Assembly: GCF_947498805.1 (NCBI RefSeq)
Contig: NZ_CANMLT010000001.1
Span: 372,001 to 436,000 of the forward strand
DNA from: an uncultured Tenacibaculum sp.
Lineage (GTDB): Bacteria > Bacteroidota > Bacteroidia > Flavobacteriales > Flavobacteriaceae
Direction: 5' to 3'
Length of the DNA: 64,000 nucleotides
Below the pieces are notes generated by a model. It ran no database searches and was not told the DNA's origin. It worked only from the letters and a program-made list of their open reading frames with translations. The translations under genes were made by a program, and so were the position numbers. Each line of letters begins with the position of its first letter. The first letter of the stretch is position 1. Below, in pieces: positions 1-9,769 of this stretch.

Positions 1-124
1 TACAAGTAAAAATACTGGTAAGCAAATACATGTAATAATATAATATTAACTACTGTAGGTATTATATTGATCTTTGTAAGGGTAATATTTGATGTGTAAG
101 CTGGTATTTTTTTATTTTTAATCT

Positions 125-1084
125 ATGAATGAAATTATTCAAATTCCCAGTGAATTTATTGAAGAGAATACTACGTTTACCGAACTAATTGATGAACTGC
201 GATTAGCGTTTTCAGAAAGTGCTACAATAGTACCTATGCGCCATCATCATGATTTTCCTAATCCGAAAGTAAATGCAGATTCCACCTTATTACTTATGCC
301 AGCTTGGAGTCCAAGCAAAAGTGCTGGAGTTAAAATTGTTACGGTTAGTCCGGAAAATGCACAATTTGACTTACCATCAATTAATGGAACTTATTTGTAT
401 TTAGATGCAGTAAAAGGTACAATAAAAGCCATTTTAGAAGCAAAAAGTTTAACGGCAAAAAGAACCGCAGCGACTTCTGCTTTAGCATCATCGTTTTTGT
501 CAAGAAAAGATGCAAATAGTTTATTAATGATTGGAACAGGCGCATTGTCTGCTAATTTGATACAAGCACATGCCTCCGTAAGACCTATTAAAGAGGTGTT
601 TGTTTGGGGACGCAATTTTAAAAAGGCAAAAGGTATTTGTGAATTGCTAAAGAATGAGCGTTTTACCATTGTTCCTGTTGAAAAAATAGAGGATAGAATT
701 TCTGAAGTTGATATTGTTTCAAGCGCAACATTGTCAAAAACACCTTTGGTTTTTGGTAGTTATTTAAGAGAAGGTCAGCATATTGATTTAGTAGGAGCGT
801 ATAAGAAAGATATGAGAGAGGCAGATGATGAAACCGTTAAAAGGGCATTGGTATATCTAGATACCTATCAAGGAGGCTTAAAAGAAGCAGGAGATATTGT
901 AATTCCTTTAAAAACAGGATTACTCAAAGAAGAGGAAGTAAAGGCGGATTTATTTGAATTATGCGAAGGAGCAAAAAAAGGAAGACAATCAGCAAGAGAA
1001 ATAACAATGTTTAAATCAGTCGGTCATGCTTTAGAAGATTTGGCGGCTGCAAATTATTACTATAAAAAATATACAAATGAGTAA
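125..1084 (+). CDS. Ornithine cyclodeaminase / mu-crystallin family, probable delta1-pyrroline-2-carboxylate reductase
   Basis: A 319-residue protein of the OCD/mu-crystallin family. A Rossmann NAD(P)-binding core starts near residue 136 (MIGTGALSANLIQAH) and a conserved VDIVSSAT stretch follows near 196. It overlaps the next gene, a proline-racemase superfamily dehydratase, by 8 nt, so the two are translationally coupled. In known trans-3-hydroxy-L-proline catabolism the dehydratase makes delta1-pyrroline-2-carboxylate and an OCD-family reductase converts it to L-proline; that role is inferred here from the pairing. True ornithine cyclodeaminase or another imine reductase is the alternative. 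The protein is cytoplasmic. The ATG at 125 gives the family's usual length. Confidence 0.85.
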   Translation: MNEIIQIPSEFIEENTTFTELIDELRLAFSESATIVPMRHHHDFPNPKVNADSTLLLMPAWSPSKSAGVKIVTVSPENAQFDLPSINGTYLYLDAVKGTIKAILEAKSLTAKRTAATSALASSFLSRKDANSLLMIGTGALSANLIQAHASVRPIKEVFVWGRNFKKAKGICELLKNERFTIVPVEKIEDRISEVDIVSSATLSKTPLVFGSYLREGQHIDLVGAYKKDMREADDETVKRALVYLDTYQGGLKEAGDIVIPLKTGLLKEEEVKADLFELCEGAKKGRQSAREITMFKSVGHALEDLAAANYYYKKYTNE

Positions 1085-2144
1085 AGTATATCAGAATATT
1101 ATAAATCAAACGAATTTTGAAGTGCCTTCTGATTGGTTACAAATAAAAACGATTGATATGCATACGGGAGGAGAACCCTTAAGAGTAATTGTAGATGGTT
1201 TTCCTGAATTAAAAGGAAACAACGTATTAGAATATCGCAGGTATTGTAAAGAGAATTATGATTACTTACGAACGGCTTTGATGTTTGAACCTCGTGGGCA
1301 TGCCGATATGTATGGTTGCATTATAGTACCAGCCAATGATGATGAAGGTGATTTTGGTATTCTTTTTTTACATAACGAAGGATACTCTACCATGTGTGGA
1401 CATGCAATTATTGCTATTTCTACTTTAGCGGTAGAAATGAATTGGATTGATGTAAAGGAAGGTGATAATATCTTGAAGATTGATGCTCCCTGCGGAAGAA
1501 TTATTTCTTATGCCAATGTTCACGAAGGAAAAGTAACAGGGGTTCGATTCCATTGTGTGCCTAGCTTTGTGGTTGGTTTAGATAGAGAAGTGGAAGTAGA
1601 AGGTATTGGAAAAGTTACATATGATTTGGCTTATGGAGGAGCGTTTTATGCATATGTTGATATGGCTAAAAATAAATTTGATTTTGACCTAACTTCAAAT
1701 TCTTATCGACAATTGATAAGTAAAGGAATGGATATAAAACATGCCGTGATGAATGCTGATGAAGAAATAGCACATCCTTTTGAAGAAGATTTGAGCTTTT
1801 TATATGGAACTATTTTTATTGATAACTCTAAACAAACATCAGGAGTAGACAGTAGAAATGTGTGCATTTTTGCTGAAGGGGAGGTGGATAGATGCCCAAC
1901 TGGCTCTGGAGTATCTGGTAGAATGGCAATTCATAAAGCTAGAAAAGAAATAGATTATGGAGAGGCTATGACTATTGAGAGTATTACAGGTTCTATTTTT
2001 AAAGGTTCTGTGGTGAGTGGAGAAGATTATGGAAGGTTTAAAGCTGTGATTCCTCAAGTTGAAGGAACAGCACATATAACGGGAATTCAAAATTTTATAA
2101 TCGATCCAAATGACCCAATGAAAGATGGATTTATTTTAAGATAA
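1077..2144 (+). CDS. Proline racemase superfamily, trans-3-hydroxy-L-proline dehydratase type
   Basis: A 355-residue member of the proline racemase family with the N-terminal MHTGGEP motif. The first catalytic position is Cys (MCGHA, near residue 107). The second catalytic motif reads CPTGSG rather than the racemase/epimerase form with Cys, so the second acid/base is Thr. In this family the Cys/Thr pair marks trans-3-hydroxy-L-proline dehydratases, while Cys/Cys marks proline racemases and 4-hydroxyproline epimerases. It is second in an operon with the OCD-family reductase and is followed by a terminator hairpin. Substrate assignment rests on the active-site pair and context. Confidence 0.85.
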   Translation: MSKVYQNIINQTNFEVPSDWLQIKTIDMHTGGEPLRVIVDGFPELKGNNVLEYRRYCKENYDYLRTALMFEPRGHADMYGCIIVPANDDEGDFGILFLHNEGYSTMCGHAIIAISTLAVEMNWIDVKEGDNILKIDAPCGRIISYANVHEGKVTGVRFHCVPSFVVGLDREVEVEGIGKVTYDLAYGGAFYAYVDMAKNKFDFDLTSNSYRQLISKGMDIKHAVMNADEEIAHPFEEDLSFLYGTIFIDNSKQTSGVDSRNVCIFAEGEVDRCPTGSGVSGRMAIHKARKEIDYGEAMTIESITGSIFKGSVVSGEDYGRFKAVIPQVEGTAHITGIQNFIIDPNDPMKDGFILR

Positions 2145-2172
2145 AAAAGAAGTCCTTTAAGGCTTCTTTTTT
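2144..2172 (+). terminator. Rho-independent terminator of the hydroxyproline operon
   Basis: The inverted repeat AAAAAAGAAG / CTTCTTTTTT directly follows the dehydratase stop codon and ends in a T run on the plus strand. Confidence 0.75.
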
Positions 2173-2284
2173 GTTTACATATATTACCTATGTTTTAAAA
2201 TATTTTGTTTAGTTTTAAGACAAAAATTGAAGTATTCCTTGTGTTGTGAATATCTAATTAAGAAAGATAAAATTTAATAAAGAG

Positions 2285-3604
2285 TTGAAAAAGAATTTAA
2301 ATTATAAGGTTTTATTATTAGCACTTATTTTTATTGTTGGTTGTACCGAAGAAAAAACAGATCTAAGCTTATTAGAAAAAGACAAAAAGGACTTAGTAGA
2401 AAACCTCAATTCATATAAAGTATCTGGATACAAGTTTGCAAAAATATTAATAAGGTCTTCCGTCGAAAAAGATACCGTTTCTAAAGAATTTCAATCATTT
2501 AAAGGAGATCTTGATAGAATTTTTAACACAGCTGTTAAATATGATATCAATAACTCTGAGAGTTTATCATTATTAGAATTTATTTCCATTTATAGAGATT
2601 ATAAAAAAATGGAAGATTTTATAATGAAAACAGATGAAGATGATTTTCCTACTTTATCAGATGCTTTTAATGTAGTTTATGGGGACTCTATTTATAAACA
2701 AAGAGAATATTTAAAAGGAGACAGGAAAGTATATATTCAAAATGTTGAACATGCGGTTTTAAGTGCTATTGTTTTGTTAAGTAAAGGTTTGGGGAAAGAA
2801 GTTTCACTTTATGAATGTTCTCAAACTAAACCTGAGTTACTTCCCGATTCAGAAGTAAAAACACTATTACAATACTTTAGGGGGTTTTTGTTTTTCGAAA
2901 AAGGTTTGTACTATTTATCTGAAAGTGAAATTTCAAGAAATATCGATTGGCTTAACAATAATAAAGACGTAAACTTACCCTTTACAAGAGGAGTTTTTCA
3001 GTGGGGTGGACTTACTAATGAACAAACTTATATTGGTTTTCATGCCTTAAACCATTTGTTTAGAGGGTTTGATAGGTTGATGATGAAAAGAGAAATAGAT
3101 GAGAAAAGAGCATTAGAAGATTTTGAGATATTTTTAAAGGATGTAAATCAAATAGGCTTAAGTAATGAGGTTGTATGGTCTGTTGAAACTTATCTATATT
3201 TAAAAAATGAAGAGAATGAAAAAGCAATCGAAGCATTAAAGAGGTTGAAGGAGAGTGAATTACTATCTCATAGTGATAAAGAAAAGATAGAAGAATCTAT
3301 TGAATATATAAAAAAGAGAGAATCGGGAAAAGTACTTAATGGGGTTTATGATAAAGTTTTCTTAAGTAAGATTGCTACGAAATATGTATATACAATTCTT
3401 TCGAAAATTGATTGGAAAAATATAATGAAAGAGCAAAATGTACCTAACGTTGAAGAAATTTTCAAAACAGTTGATAATTTAAAGGATTTTGTTGAGAATA
3501 TTGAGAAGTACACAAGTGTGGAAAACTTGCAAGAAGCTGGAGGGAAAATCAAAGATGAGGGAAAAAATCTTTGGAATAAAGTAAATGAATTAATTAAAGA
3601 GTGA
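2285..3604 (+). CDS. Lipoprotein of unknown function
   Basis: A 439-residue protein with a TTG start. A short basic N-terminus and hydrophobic segment end in the lipobox IFIVGC (Cys about residue 20), so it should be lipid-anchored outside the cytoplasm. The rest is charged and predicted helical, with a TPR-like feel around residues 270-350 (alternating short helices, many Lys/Glu). No family was recognised. It stands alone between the hydroxyproline operon and the convergent aminopeptidase. No ATG start lies upstream of the signal sequence. Confidence 0.65.
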   Translation: MKKNLNYKVLLLALIFIVGCTEEKTDLSLLEKDKKDLVENLNSYKVSGYKFAKILIRSSVEKDTVSKEFQSFKGDLDRIFNTAVKYDINNSESLSLLEFISIYRDYKKMEDFIMKTDEDDFPTLSDAFNVVYGDSIYKQREYLKGDRKVYIQNVEHAVLSAIVLLSKGLGKEVSLYECSQTKPELLPDSEVKTLLQYFRGFLFFEKGLYYLSESEISRNIDWLNNNKDVNLPFTRGVFQWGGLTNEQTYIGFHALNHLFRGFDRLMMKREIDEKRALEDFEIFLKDVNQIGLSNEVVWSVETYLYLKNEENEKAIEALKRLKESELLSHSDKEKIEESIEYIKKRESGKVLNGVYDKVFLSKIATKYVYTILSKIDWKNIMKEQNVPNVEEIFKTVDNLKDFVENIEKYTSVENLQEAGGKIKDEGKNLWNKVNELIKE

Positions 3605-3647
3605 TAAAAAAGGAACTATAGAGAGTTTTAAAAAGTTAAAATATGAA

Positions 3648-3687
3648 TAATCACCACTCAAAATAATCTTTTTTTGAGTGGTGATTA
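3648..3687. terminator. Bidirectional terminator between convergent genes
   Basis: A 15-bp inverted repeat (TAATCACCACTCAAA and its complement) lies between the lipoprotein and aminopeptidase stop codons. T runs on both sides fit termination of both transcripts. Confidence 0.75.
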
Positions 3688-3691
3688 CTTT

Positions 3692-5476
3692 TTATAATGC
3701 TTTACATTTTTGAGCTAACCATTGTTGTTCTTCTTTATTAAGCATGGGAGATAATTTATCCAACACCATTTGATGGTAGTTATTTAACCATAATATTTCA
3801 GTAGAGGTTAAATCATCAATGTTTAACAAATCAGTATCTATATAACAAAGGGTAAGTGGTTCAAATCCTAAAAAGGCTCCGAACTCAGTTTGATTTACCT
3901 CTTTTGAAACGACAATATTTTCGGTTCTAATTCCAAATTCATTCGTTACATAACAACCCGGTTCTATTGTGGTTAACTGCTTGGCAAGATGAGCTGTGGT
4001 ACCACGTGCTGTGGTAGCTCCGGTGGCAAAACCTTGTGCAGGTTCATGTACCATACCAAAGCTTCCTATACCATGACCAGTTCCATGTGGATAATTTAAT
4101 CCGTTTTTCCATAGATGAACACGCGCAAAAGCATCAATTTGTGCTCCTGTGGTACCTAGTGGAAACTGCAATTGTTCTAATTCAATATATCCTTTTAAAA
4201 CACCTGTATATGCTGTTTTTATTTTTTCAGAAGGAGTGCCACCCAACCAAACTGTTCGGGTAATATCAGTAGTTCCATCTTTATATTGAGCACCACTGTC
4301 TACCAAAAGAATGCCTTCATTTTTTACCATGGAAGATCCTTCTTCTGGGGCGGTATAATGAATAATAGCTCCATTACCTTGGTACCCTACGATAGCGGCA
4401 AAAGATTCTCCAGTATAATATTCTTGCTGCTGCCTGAAACTATCTAGCTTTCTACCAATTTCATATTCTGATATAGTACGAATTTCTAGTTCTTTTTCTA
4501 ACCAAATAAAGAATTTTGTAAGTGCTACACCGTCTTTAAGCATACAGTTTCTAGCACCATTAATTTCTGTTTCGTTCTTAATGGCTTTTAATTCTTTAGC
4601 TAAAGAGTTTTTATAGATAAGTTGACCATTAATACCTTCAAAACAAGCATAGTTTAAGCTTGAAGCGTCCGTAAGAACTACTTTATTATTGGTGGTTTCT
4701 GGTAGTATTGTTGCTATGTTATCGTAATCTTTGATAGTAATATTCAACTTTTCAAAGACGTTAATAGCACTTTTAGAAAAACGATTGGTATTACAAAATA
4801 GGATAGTATTCGTTTTACCTACCAAAGCATAAGCCGTTACTAAAGGTGTAAAATCAACATCTCTAGAACGAATATTGAACAACCAAGCAATCTCATCTAA
4901 AGAAGAGAATAAATAGTAATCAGCATCTTGCTTTTCAATTTCTTGCTGAACCTTTGCTAATTTAGAAGCAGTAGTTTCTCCAGAAAATTCTAAAGGATGA
5001 ATATCTACAGCAAAATTGGGTAGATTAGATCTATCTGTCCAAATATCTTTTGCAAAATGAGGTTCGTTTTGTAATTGAATTTGCTTTTCACCAGTAAAAC
5101 TGAGTATATAATCAATTTGTGCTTTTGAAAACTGACGGTAATCAACTCCAATAGTCGATTGTTCTTTTAGTAAATCACATAACCATGCTACATGTTCTGG
5201 AGCATGAGGAATAGATTGTTTACATAAAGTAACTTCAGTGTCTTTACATTCATCTTCAAACTGTAAAAAATAACGAGAATCTGTCCATAAACCAGCTATT
5301 TCTTGTGTTACTACTAGAGTTCCTGCAGATCCTGTAAATCCAGAGAAGTATTCTCTCAATTTCCAATAATCAGCTACATATTCTGATTGATGTGGGTCGG
5401 TAGAGGGTATAATAAAGGCATCTAAATTCTTAGATGCCATATAATTTCTTAACGCTTGTAATCTTTCAGCAATCAT
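3692..5476 (-). CDS. Xaa-Pro aminopeptidase (M24B), three-domain form
   Basis: A 594-residue cytoplasmic metallopeptidase releasing the N-terminal residue of peptides with Pro in second position. The length fits the aminopeptidase P form with two creatinase-like N-terminal domains and a C-terminal pita-bread domain. Metal ligands are visible: Asp in LLVDSGAQYKDGTTDITRT, His in HGTGHGIGSFG, Glu in TIEPGCYV and Glu in GIRTENIVV. It is followed on the same strand by no close gene. Location next to hydroxyproline genes is compatible with use of collagen-like peptides, but that link is only suggestive. Confidence 0.92.
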   Translation of the reverse strand: MIAERLQALRNYMASKNLDAFIIPSTDPHQSEYVADYWKLREYFSGFTGSAGTLVVTQEIAGLWTDSRYFLQFEDECKDTEVTLCKQSIPHAPEHVAWLCDLLKEQSTIGVDYRQFSKAQIDYILSFTGEKQIQLQNEPHFAKDIWTDRSNLPNFAVDIHPLEFSGETTASKLAKVQQEIEKQDADYYLFSSLDEIAWLFNIRSRDVDFTPLVTAYALVGKTNTILFCNTNRFSKSAINVFEKLNITIKDYDNIATILPETTNNKVVLTDASSLNYACFEGINGQLIYKNSLAKELKAIKNETEINGARNCMLKDGVALTKFFIWLEKELEIRTISEYEIGRKLDSFRQQQEYYTGESFAAIVGYQGNGAIIHYTAPEEGSSMVKNEGILLVDSGAQYKDGTTDITRTVWLGGTPSEKIKTAYTGVLKGYIELEQLQFPLGTTGAQIDAFARVHLWKNGLNYPHGTGHGIGSFGMVHEPAQGFATGATTARGTTAHLAKQLTTIEPGCYVTNEFGIRTENIVVSKEVNQTEFGAFLGFEPLTLCYIDTDLLNIDDLTSTEILWLNNYHQMVLDKLSPMLNKEEQQWLAQKCKAL

Positions 5477-5494
5477 TAAGTGATGTTTTTTTAG

Positions 5495-6382
5495 TTATGA
5501 AAACATTTTAGCTACTTTTTCAGCCTTTCTACTTTCACTATAGTCGTAGAATCCTTCTCCAGATTTTACACCTAATTTACCTGCCATTACCATATTTACT
5601 AATAAAGGACATGGTGCATATTTGGGGTTTTTAAATCCGTCATACATTACGTTTAAAATAGATAAACATACATCTAATCCAATAAAATCAGCTAATTGTA
5701 ATGGTCCCATTGGATGTGCCATTCCTAATTTCATTACAGTATCAATCTCAGCTACTCCTGCAACCCCATTGTATAATGTTTCAATAGATTCATTAATCAT
5801 TGGCATTAAAATACGATTCGCCACGAATCCAGGGTAATCATTTACCTCTACAGGAACTTTTTTAATCTTTTCAGTTAAGTCAACAATAAAATCATTTACT
5901 TCATCAGAAGTGTTATATCCTCTAATGATTTCTACTAATTTCATAATTGGTACTGGATTCATAAAGTGCATTCCAATTACTTTTTCTGGTCGGTTTGTAA
6001 CCGCTGCAATCTGTGTAATAGAAATAGAAGAAGTGTTTGTAGCAAGGATAGTGTCCTCAGGGCAAACTTCATCTAATTGCTTAAATATTTTTAATTTTAA
6101 ATCAATATTCTCTGTAGCTGCTTCTACCACTAAGCTAGCGTATTGAACACCGTCTTTAATAGAAGTATAAGTAGTAATATTGTTTAATGTATTGTTTTTA
6201 TCATCTTCAGAAATTCGTTCTTTAGCAACCATTCTATCTAAGTTTTTAGAAATAGTAGCTATACCTTTATCTAAAGAATCTTGTGAAATATCAATTAATT
6301 GAACATTGTATCCGAATTGAGCGAAGGTATGTGCGATACCATTCCCCATTGTACCTGCTCCAATTACTGCTATATTTTTCAT
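5495..6382 (-). CDS. 3-hydroxybutyryl/3-hydroxyacyl-CoA dehydrogenase
   Basis: A 295-residue NAD-dependent dehydrogenase that oxidises (S)-3-hydroxyacyl-CoA or reduces acetoacetyl-CoA. The N-terminus is a Rossmann fold (MKNIAVIGAGTMGNGIAHTF). Catalytic residues sit in GMHFMNPVP (His) and in the Asn-containing GFVANRI stretch. The C-terminal domain carries GPLQLADFIGLD and the closing KSGEGFYDY. The ATG at 6382 is preferred over one 39 nt upstream, because it begins directly at the Rossmann strand and avoids overlap with the preceding gene. Confidence 0.93.
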   Translation of the reverse strand: MKNIAVIGAGTMGNGIAHTFAQFGYNVQLIDISQDSLDKGIATISKNLDRMVAKERISEDDKNNTLNNITTYTSIKDGVQYASLVVEAATENIDLKLKIFKQLDEVCPEDTILATNTSSISITQIAAVTNRPEKVIGMHFMNPVPIMKLVEIIRGYNTSDEVNDFIVDLTEKIKKVPVEVNDYPGFVANRILMPMINESIETLYNGVAGVAEIDTVMKLGMAHPMGPLQLADFIGLDVCLSILNVMYDGFKNPKYAPCPLLVNMVMAGKLGVKSGEGFYDYSESRKAEKVAKMFS

Positions 6383-6401
6383 GTTGTTTGTTAGGTTATA
6401 T

Positions 6402-7367
6402 TTATTTGTTAAAGCAATCAATTACCATATGTGCTACACGTAAAGCTTCTGTTCCTTGAGTTAAAGAAACAATAGGTGTAGTGTTTGTATGAATAGCGTT
6501 TGCAAAAGATTCTAATTCGTCTAAAATTGCGTTGTTCGGAGTTACTTCTGGATTGTCGAAATAAATTTGCTTTTTAACACCTTCGGCGTTTTGTAAGATC
6601 ATGGCAAATTCATCTGGTTTTTCAGGAACATCTTTCATTTTTACCACTTCAGATTTCTTTTCAAGAAAATCTACAGAGATATAAGCGTCTTTCTGAAAGA
6701 AACGACTCTTACGCATGTTTTTCATAGAAATTCTACTCGAAGTTAAATTAGCAACACAACCATTTTCAAATTCAATTCTAGCATTGGCAATATCTGGAGT
6801 TTCAGAAATTACAGATACACCACTAGCGTATACATTTTTTACTTTTGATTTTACCACAGATAGAATGATATCAATATCATGAATCATTAAATCAAGTACC
6901 ACAGGAACATCTGTTCCTCTAGGGTTAAACTCTGCCAAACGATGTGTTTCAATAAACATTGGAGTATCGATGACATCTTTAACAGCTGTAAAAGCTGGAT
7001 TGAATCGTTCTACATGTCCAACCTGTCCACGAACATGATACTGACTAGCTAATGTTCGAATAGCTTCCGCTTCTTGAAGTGTGTTGGTTATCGGTTTTTC
7101 AATAAAAATATGTTTACCTTTTTCAATAGCTTGTTTTGCACAGTCAAAATGAGACAATGTAGGAGTAACAATATCTACAACATCTACCGCGTCTATTAAT
7201 TCTTCAATAGAGTTGAATAATGTATATCCAAATTCAGCGGCTACTTTTTTCGCATTTTCAGTAAAAGGATCATAAAACCCTACTAATTCATATTTTTCTG
7301 ATTCTTGCAACAAACGTAGGTGTATTTTTCCTAAATGTCCTGCTCCTAAAACTCCTGCTTTAAGCAT
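6402..7367 (-). CDS. Gfo/Idh/MocA family oxidoreductase
   Basis: A 321-residue NAD(P)-dependent oxidoreductase. It begins with a Rossmann motif (GVLGAGHLGKIH), has the family's EKP motif (IFIEKPITNT, near residue 93), and a C-terminal alpha/beta domain with HDIDIIL (residues 163-170) in the usual catalytic His region. The substrate, normally a sugar or inositol derivative, cannot be named. It ends 20 nt upstream of the hydroxyacyl-CoA dehydrogenase start on the same strand, so co-transcription is likely. Confidence 0.88.
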   Translation of the reverse strand: MLKAGVLGAGHLGKIHLRLLQESEKYELVGFYDPFTENAKKVAAEFGYTLFNSIEELIDAVDVVDIVTPTLSHFDCAKQAIEKGKHIFIEKPITNTLQEAEAIRTLASQYHVRGQVGHVERFNPAFTAVKDVIDTPMFIETHRLAEFNPRGTDVPVVLDLMIHDIDIILSVVKSKVKNVYASGVSVISETPDIANARIEFENGCVANLTSSRISMKNMRKSRFFQKDAYISVDFLEKKSEVVKMKDVPEKPDEFAMILQNAEGVKKQIYFDNPEVTPNNAILDELESFANAIHTNTTPIVSLTQGTEALRVAHMVIDCFNK

Positions 7368-7498
7368 AAATAAAAGATTATTAATTATTTAATATGAAGT
7401 AATTCTCCCTGTTAAAAACAAGTAAAATACAATGCTAACAAATATACACTTTTATCCATATTTATTGCTAATTTTAGCCTGTTCAAATTTTAAAATTT

Positions 7499-8140
7499 GT
7501 GAGAGATACAACCAAACATCAAGGACTTAGAAATCAGTTAGCTAATTTACTACAAGCAAAAGGTATTACCAATGAGAATGTATTGCAAGCAATACGAAAA
7601 ATTCCGAGACACTTATTTATTGATAGTAGTTTCGAAGCACATGCTTATGAAGACAAGGCATTTCCTATTGCTGCGGAACAAACAATTTCTCAACCTTATA
7701 CAGTAGCTTTTCAAACAGAGGTGTTAAATTTAAAAGGAGGTGAAAAAGTTCTTGAGATTGGTACAGGATCTGGATATCAAACAGCCGTTTTATTAGAGTT
7801 AAATGCAGAGGTCTATACTATAGAAAGACAACATGAATTGTTTAAAAGAACCTCAATGTTTTTACCTAAAATAGGATATAAACCCAAACGTTTTATTTTT
7901 GGAGATGGATATAAAGGGTTACCAGAAAAAGCACCGTTTGATAGAGTTATCGTTACCGCGGGAGCTCCTTATGTTCCTAAACCTTTATTGGCACAAATAA
8001 AAGTAGGAGGGATGTTGTTGATTCCGGTGGGAGATAAAGAACAGGTAATGACTTTATTCATTCGTAAATCACCAAAAGAATTTGAAAAACATGAATTAGG
8101 TGACTTTAGATTTGTGCCTATGCTGAAGAAGAAGAACTAA
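7499..8140 (+). CDS. pcm: Protein-L-isoaspartate O-methyltransferase
   Basis: A 213-residue SAM-dependent enzyme that methylates L-isoaspartyl residues in damaged proteins. The typical sequence order is present: IPRHLFID near residue 36, AFPIAAEQTISQPYTVA (substrate loop), motif I VLEIGTGSGYQTAVL, and a late GGMLLIPVG strand. Length matches the family. The GTG start at 7499 is the only one that keeps the N-terminal helix. It is transcribed divergently from the Gfo/Idh/MocA gene. Confidence 0.92.
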   Translation: MRDTTKHQGLRNQLANLLQAKGITNENVLQAIRKIPRHLFIDSSFEAHAYEDKAFPIAAEQTISQPYTVAFQTEVLNLKGGEKVLEIGTGSGYQTAVLLELNAEVYTIERQHELFKRTSMFLPKIGYKPKRFIFGDGYKGLPEKAPFDRVIVTAGAPYVPKPLLAQIKVGGMLLIPVGDKEQVMTLFIRKSPKEFEKHELGDFRFVPMLKKKN

Positions 8141-8232
8141 ATTTATTAATACTTACTGTTTCTTTTTTTATGTAAAAAAAATAATTATAAATTTGTCCTA
8201 CAAAATTACCTCCATTAGTTAAAGGAAGACAA

Positions 8233-9393
8233 ATGAAACAAATTTTCCCTAAGGAGGTAATTGATACTATTCTAGAAGTACACCAATTTAAACATGCCAA
8301 AAAGAGTATAATAATATATGTTATTATTTTGGGTGTTGTTGTAGCACTTTTGTGTTCACTACCTTTTGTCAAAATCACTATTTATAATACTTCACAAGGG
8401 GTGATAAAACCTAATAAGGAACGTATAATATTGCAAAGTAATATTAGTGGAAAAGTAACTTACTATAATTTAAAAAATAACAGTCAGGTAAAAAAGGGAG
8501 ATACATTGCTGCTTATTAATGATGTAGCTATAACGCAAAAAATAAGCAATACAAGTAATTTGATAGAAGAGATAGATAGTTTTATTGGAGATTTAAAAAT
8601 ATTGTCTGGTTCTAAAGCTTCTGTTCATAAACTACAAACGATAAAGTATATACAAGAGCATAGTTTTTATAGACAAAAATTGAACGAATTAACTACTCGT
8701 TTTCGAAAAATTGAGGAGGACTATAAACGAAATCAGGGACTGTTTGAAAAAGGAGTAATTGCAAAAGTAAGTTTATACAATAGTAAATTGGAGTACGATT
8801 TGTCCTTAAATACCATTTATCAATATAAAAAACAACAAAAAGGTATATGGTATAATCAACTAGTAGACTATCAAAATCAGCTAAAAGAATTAAAAGATAA
8901 ACAAATACAATTGGAAGAAAATAGTGATTTGTTTGTCCTTAAATCTCCTACTACGGGGTCATTATTAAATGTAAAGGGAATTGAAAACGGAAGTTTTATA
9001 CAAAATGGGACTCAGTTAGCCGAAATTTCACCGCAATCAGATTTAATTATTGAGTGTTTAATAAGTCCATCAGACGTGGGGTTGTTATATGAAGGAAATA
9101 AAGCAAATTTTCAAGTAAGCGCTTTTAATTATAATCAATGGGGAACTGCAACAGGTAAGATCATTTCAATTGGAAAAGACATTCAAATGATAAATAATTT
9201 ACCAAGGTTTAAAGTATTGTGCTCTTTAGATCAAGAATTCTTGCAACTGAAGAATGGGGTTAAAGGGTATTTTAAAAAAGGAATGTTGGTAAATGCTCGT
9301 TTTGAACTTACAGAGAGAACTCTTTTCGAATTGTTGTATGATAAAATGGATGATTGGGTAAATCCTAGTACACAATTATCAGATAATAAGTAA
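8233..9393 (+). CDS. HlyD-family secretion adaptor
   Basis: A 386-residue periplasmic adaptor. One membrane helix near residues 24-45 is followed by the first lipoyl half (residues 60-90), a long coiled coil rich in Gln/Lys/Glu (about 110-235), the second lipoyl half (LKSPTTGSLLNVKG near 240), and a beta-barrel region. Such adaptors connect an inner-membrane peptide ABC exporter to an outer-membrane channel. It opens the cluster that ends with the C39-peptidase exporter at 13.6 kb, so the two probably work together to export the double-glycine peptides between them. No TolC-like partner is in the window. Confidence 0.88.
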   Translation: MKQIFPKEVIDTILEVHQFKHAKKSIIIYVIILGVVVALLCSLPFVKITIYNTSQGVIKPNKERIILQSNISGKVTYYNLKNNSQVKKGDTLLLINDVAITQKISNTSNLIEEIDSFIGDLKILSGSKASVHKLQTIKYIQEHSFYRQKLNELTTRFRKIEEDYKRNQGLFEKGVIAKVSLYNSKLEYDLSLNTIYQYKKQQKGIWYNQLVDYQNQLKELKDKQIQLEENSDLFVLKSPTTGSLLNVKGIENGSFIQNGTQLAEISPQSDLIIECLISPSDVGLLYEGNKANFQVSAFNYNQWGTATGKIISIGKDIQMINNLPRFKVLCSLDQEFLQLKNGVKGYFKKGMLVNARFELTERTLFELLYDKMDDWVNPSTQLSDNK

Positions 9394-9460
9394 TAAACCG
9401 GTTAGCCAATGTTTAAGGATACTGGTGATTAAAATAAAGAACAACTATAAAAGGAAAAGT

Positions 9461-9769
9461 ATGAAAAATTTGAAAATATTAGAAAGACTGCAGAAATTAC
9501 ATAATCTGATTGCCATTGAACAAACAGGAACACCAAAAGAGTTAGCAAATCATTTACAAATAAGCCAACGTTCGGTGCATTTATTAATTGAACAATTAAA
9601 GGATTATGATGCAGTTGTTAACTACAGTAGAAGTAGAAAAACGTATTATTATCGCAATGATTTTGATTTACAAATATCTATTTCTGTAAATGTTTTAACG
9701 GATAATGAGGTAACACAAATCTTTGGAGGAAGTTATTTTTTTAAAGGAAGTTTATTCGTTGCAAGTTAG
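9461..9769 (+). CDS. Small HTH-domain protein in bacteriocin cluster
   Basis: A 102-residue protein starting at MKNLKILERLQKL. A winged-helix-like HTH occupies residues about 3-60 (GTPKELANHLQISQRSVHLLIEQL). The C-terminus carries TQIFGGS. The ATG at 9461 is preferred over a GTG 36 nt upstream. The last eleven codons lie inside the 234-bp direct repeat that also carries the promoter of the first peptide. A role as local regulator of the cluster is likely from the HTH and position; its binding site is not known, though the TTGCA repeat just inside its 3' end is a candidate. Confidence 0.7.
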   Translation: MKNLKILERLQKLHNLIAIEQTGTPKELANHLQISQRSVHLLIEQLKDYDAVVNYSRSRKTYYYRNDFDLQISISVNVLTDNEVTQIFGGSYFFKGSLFVAS

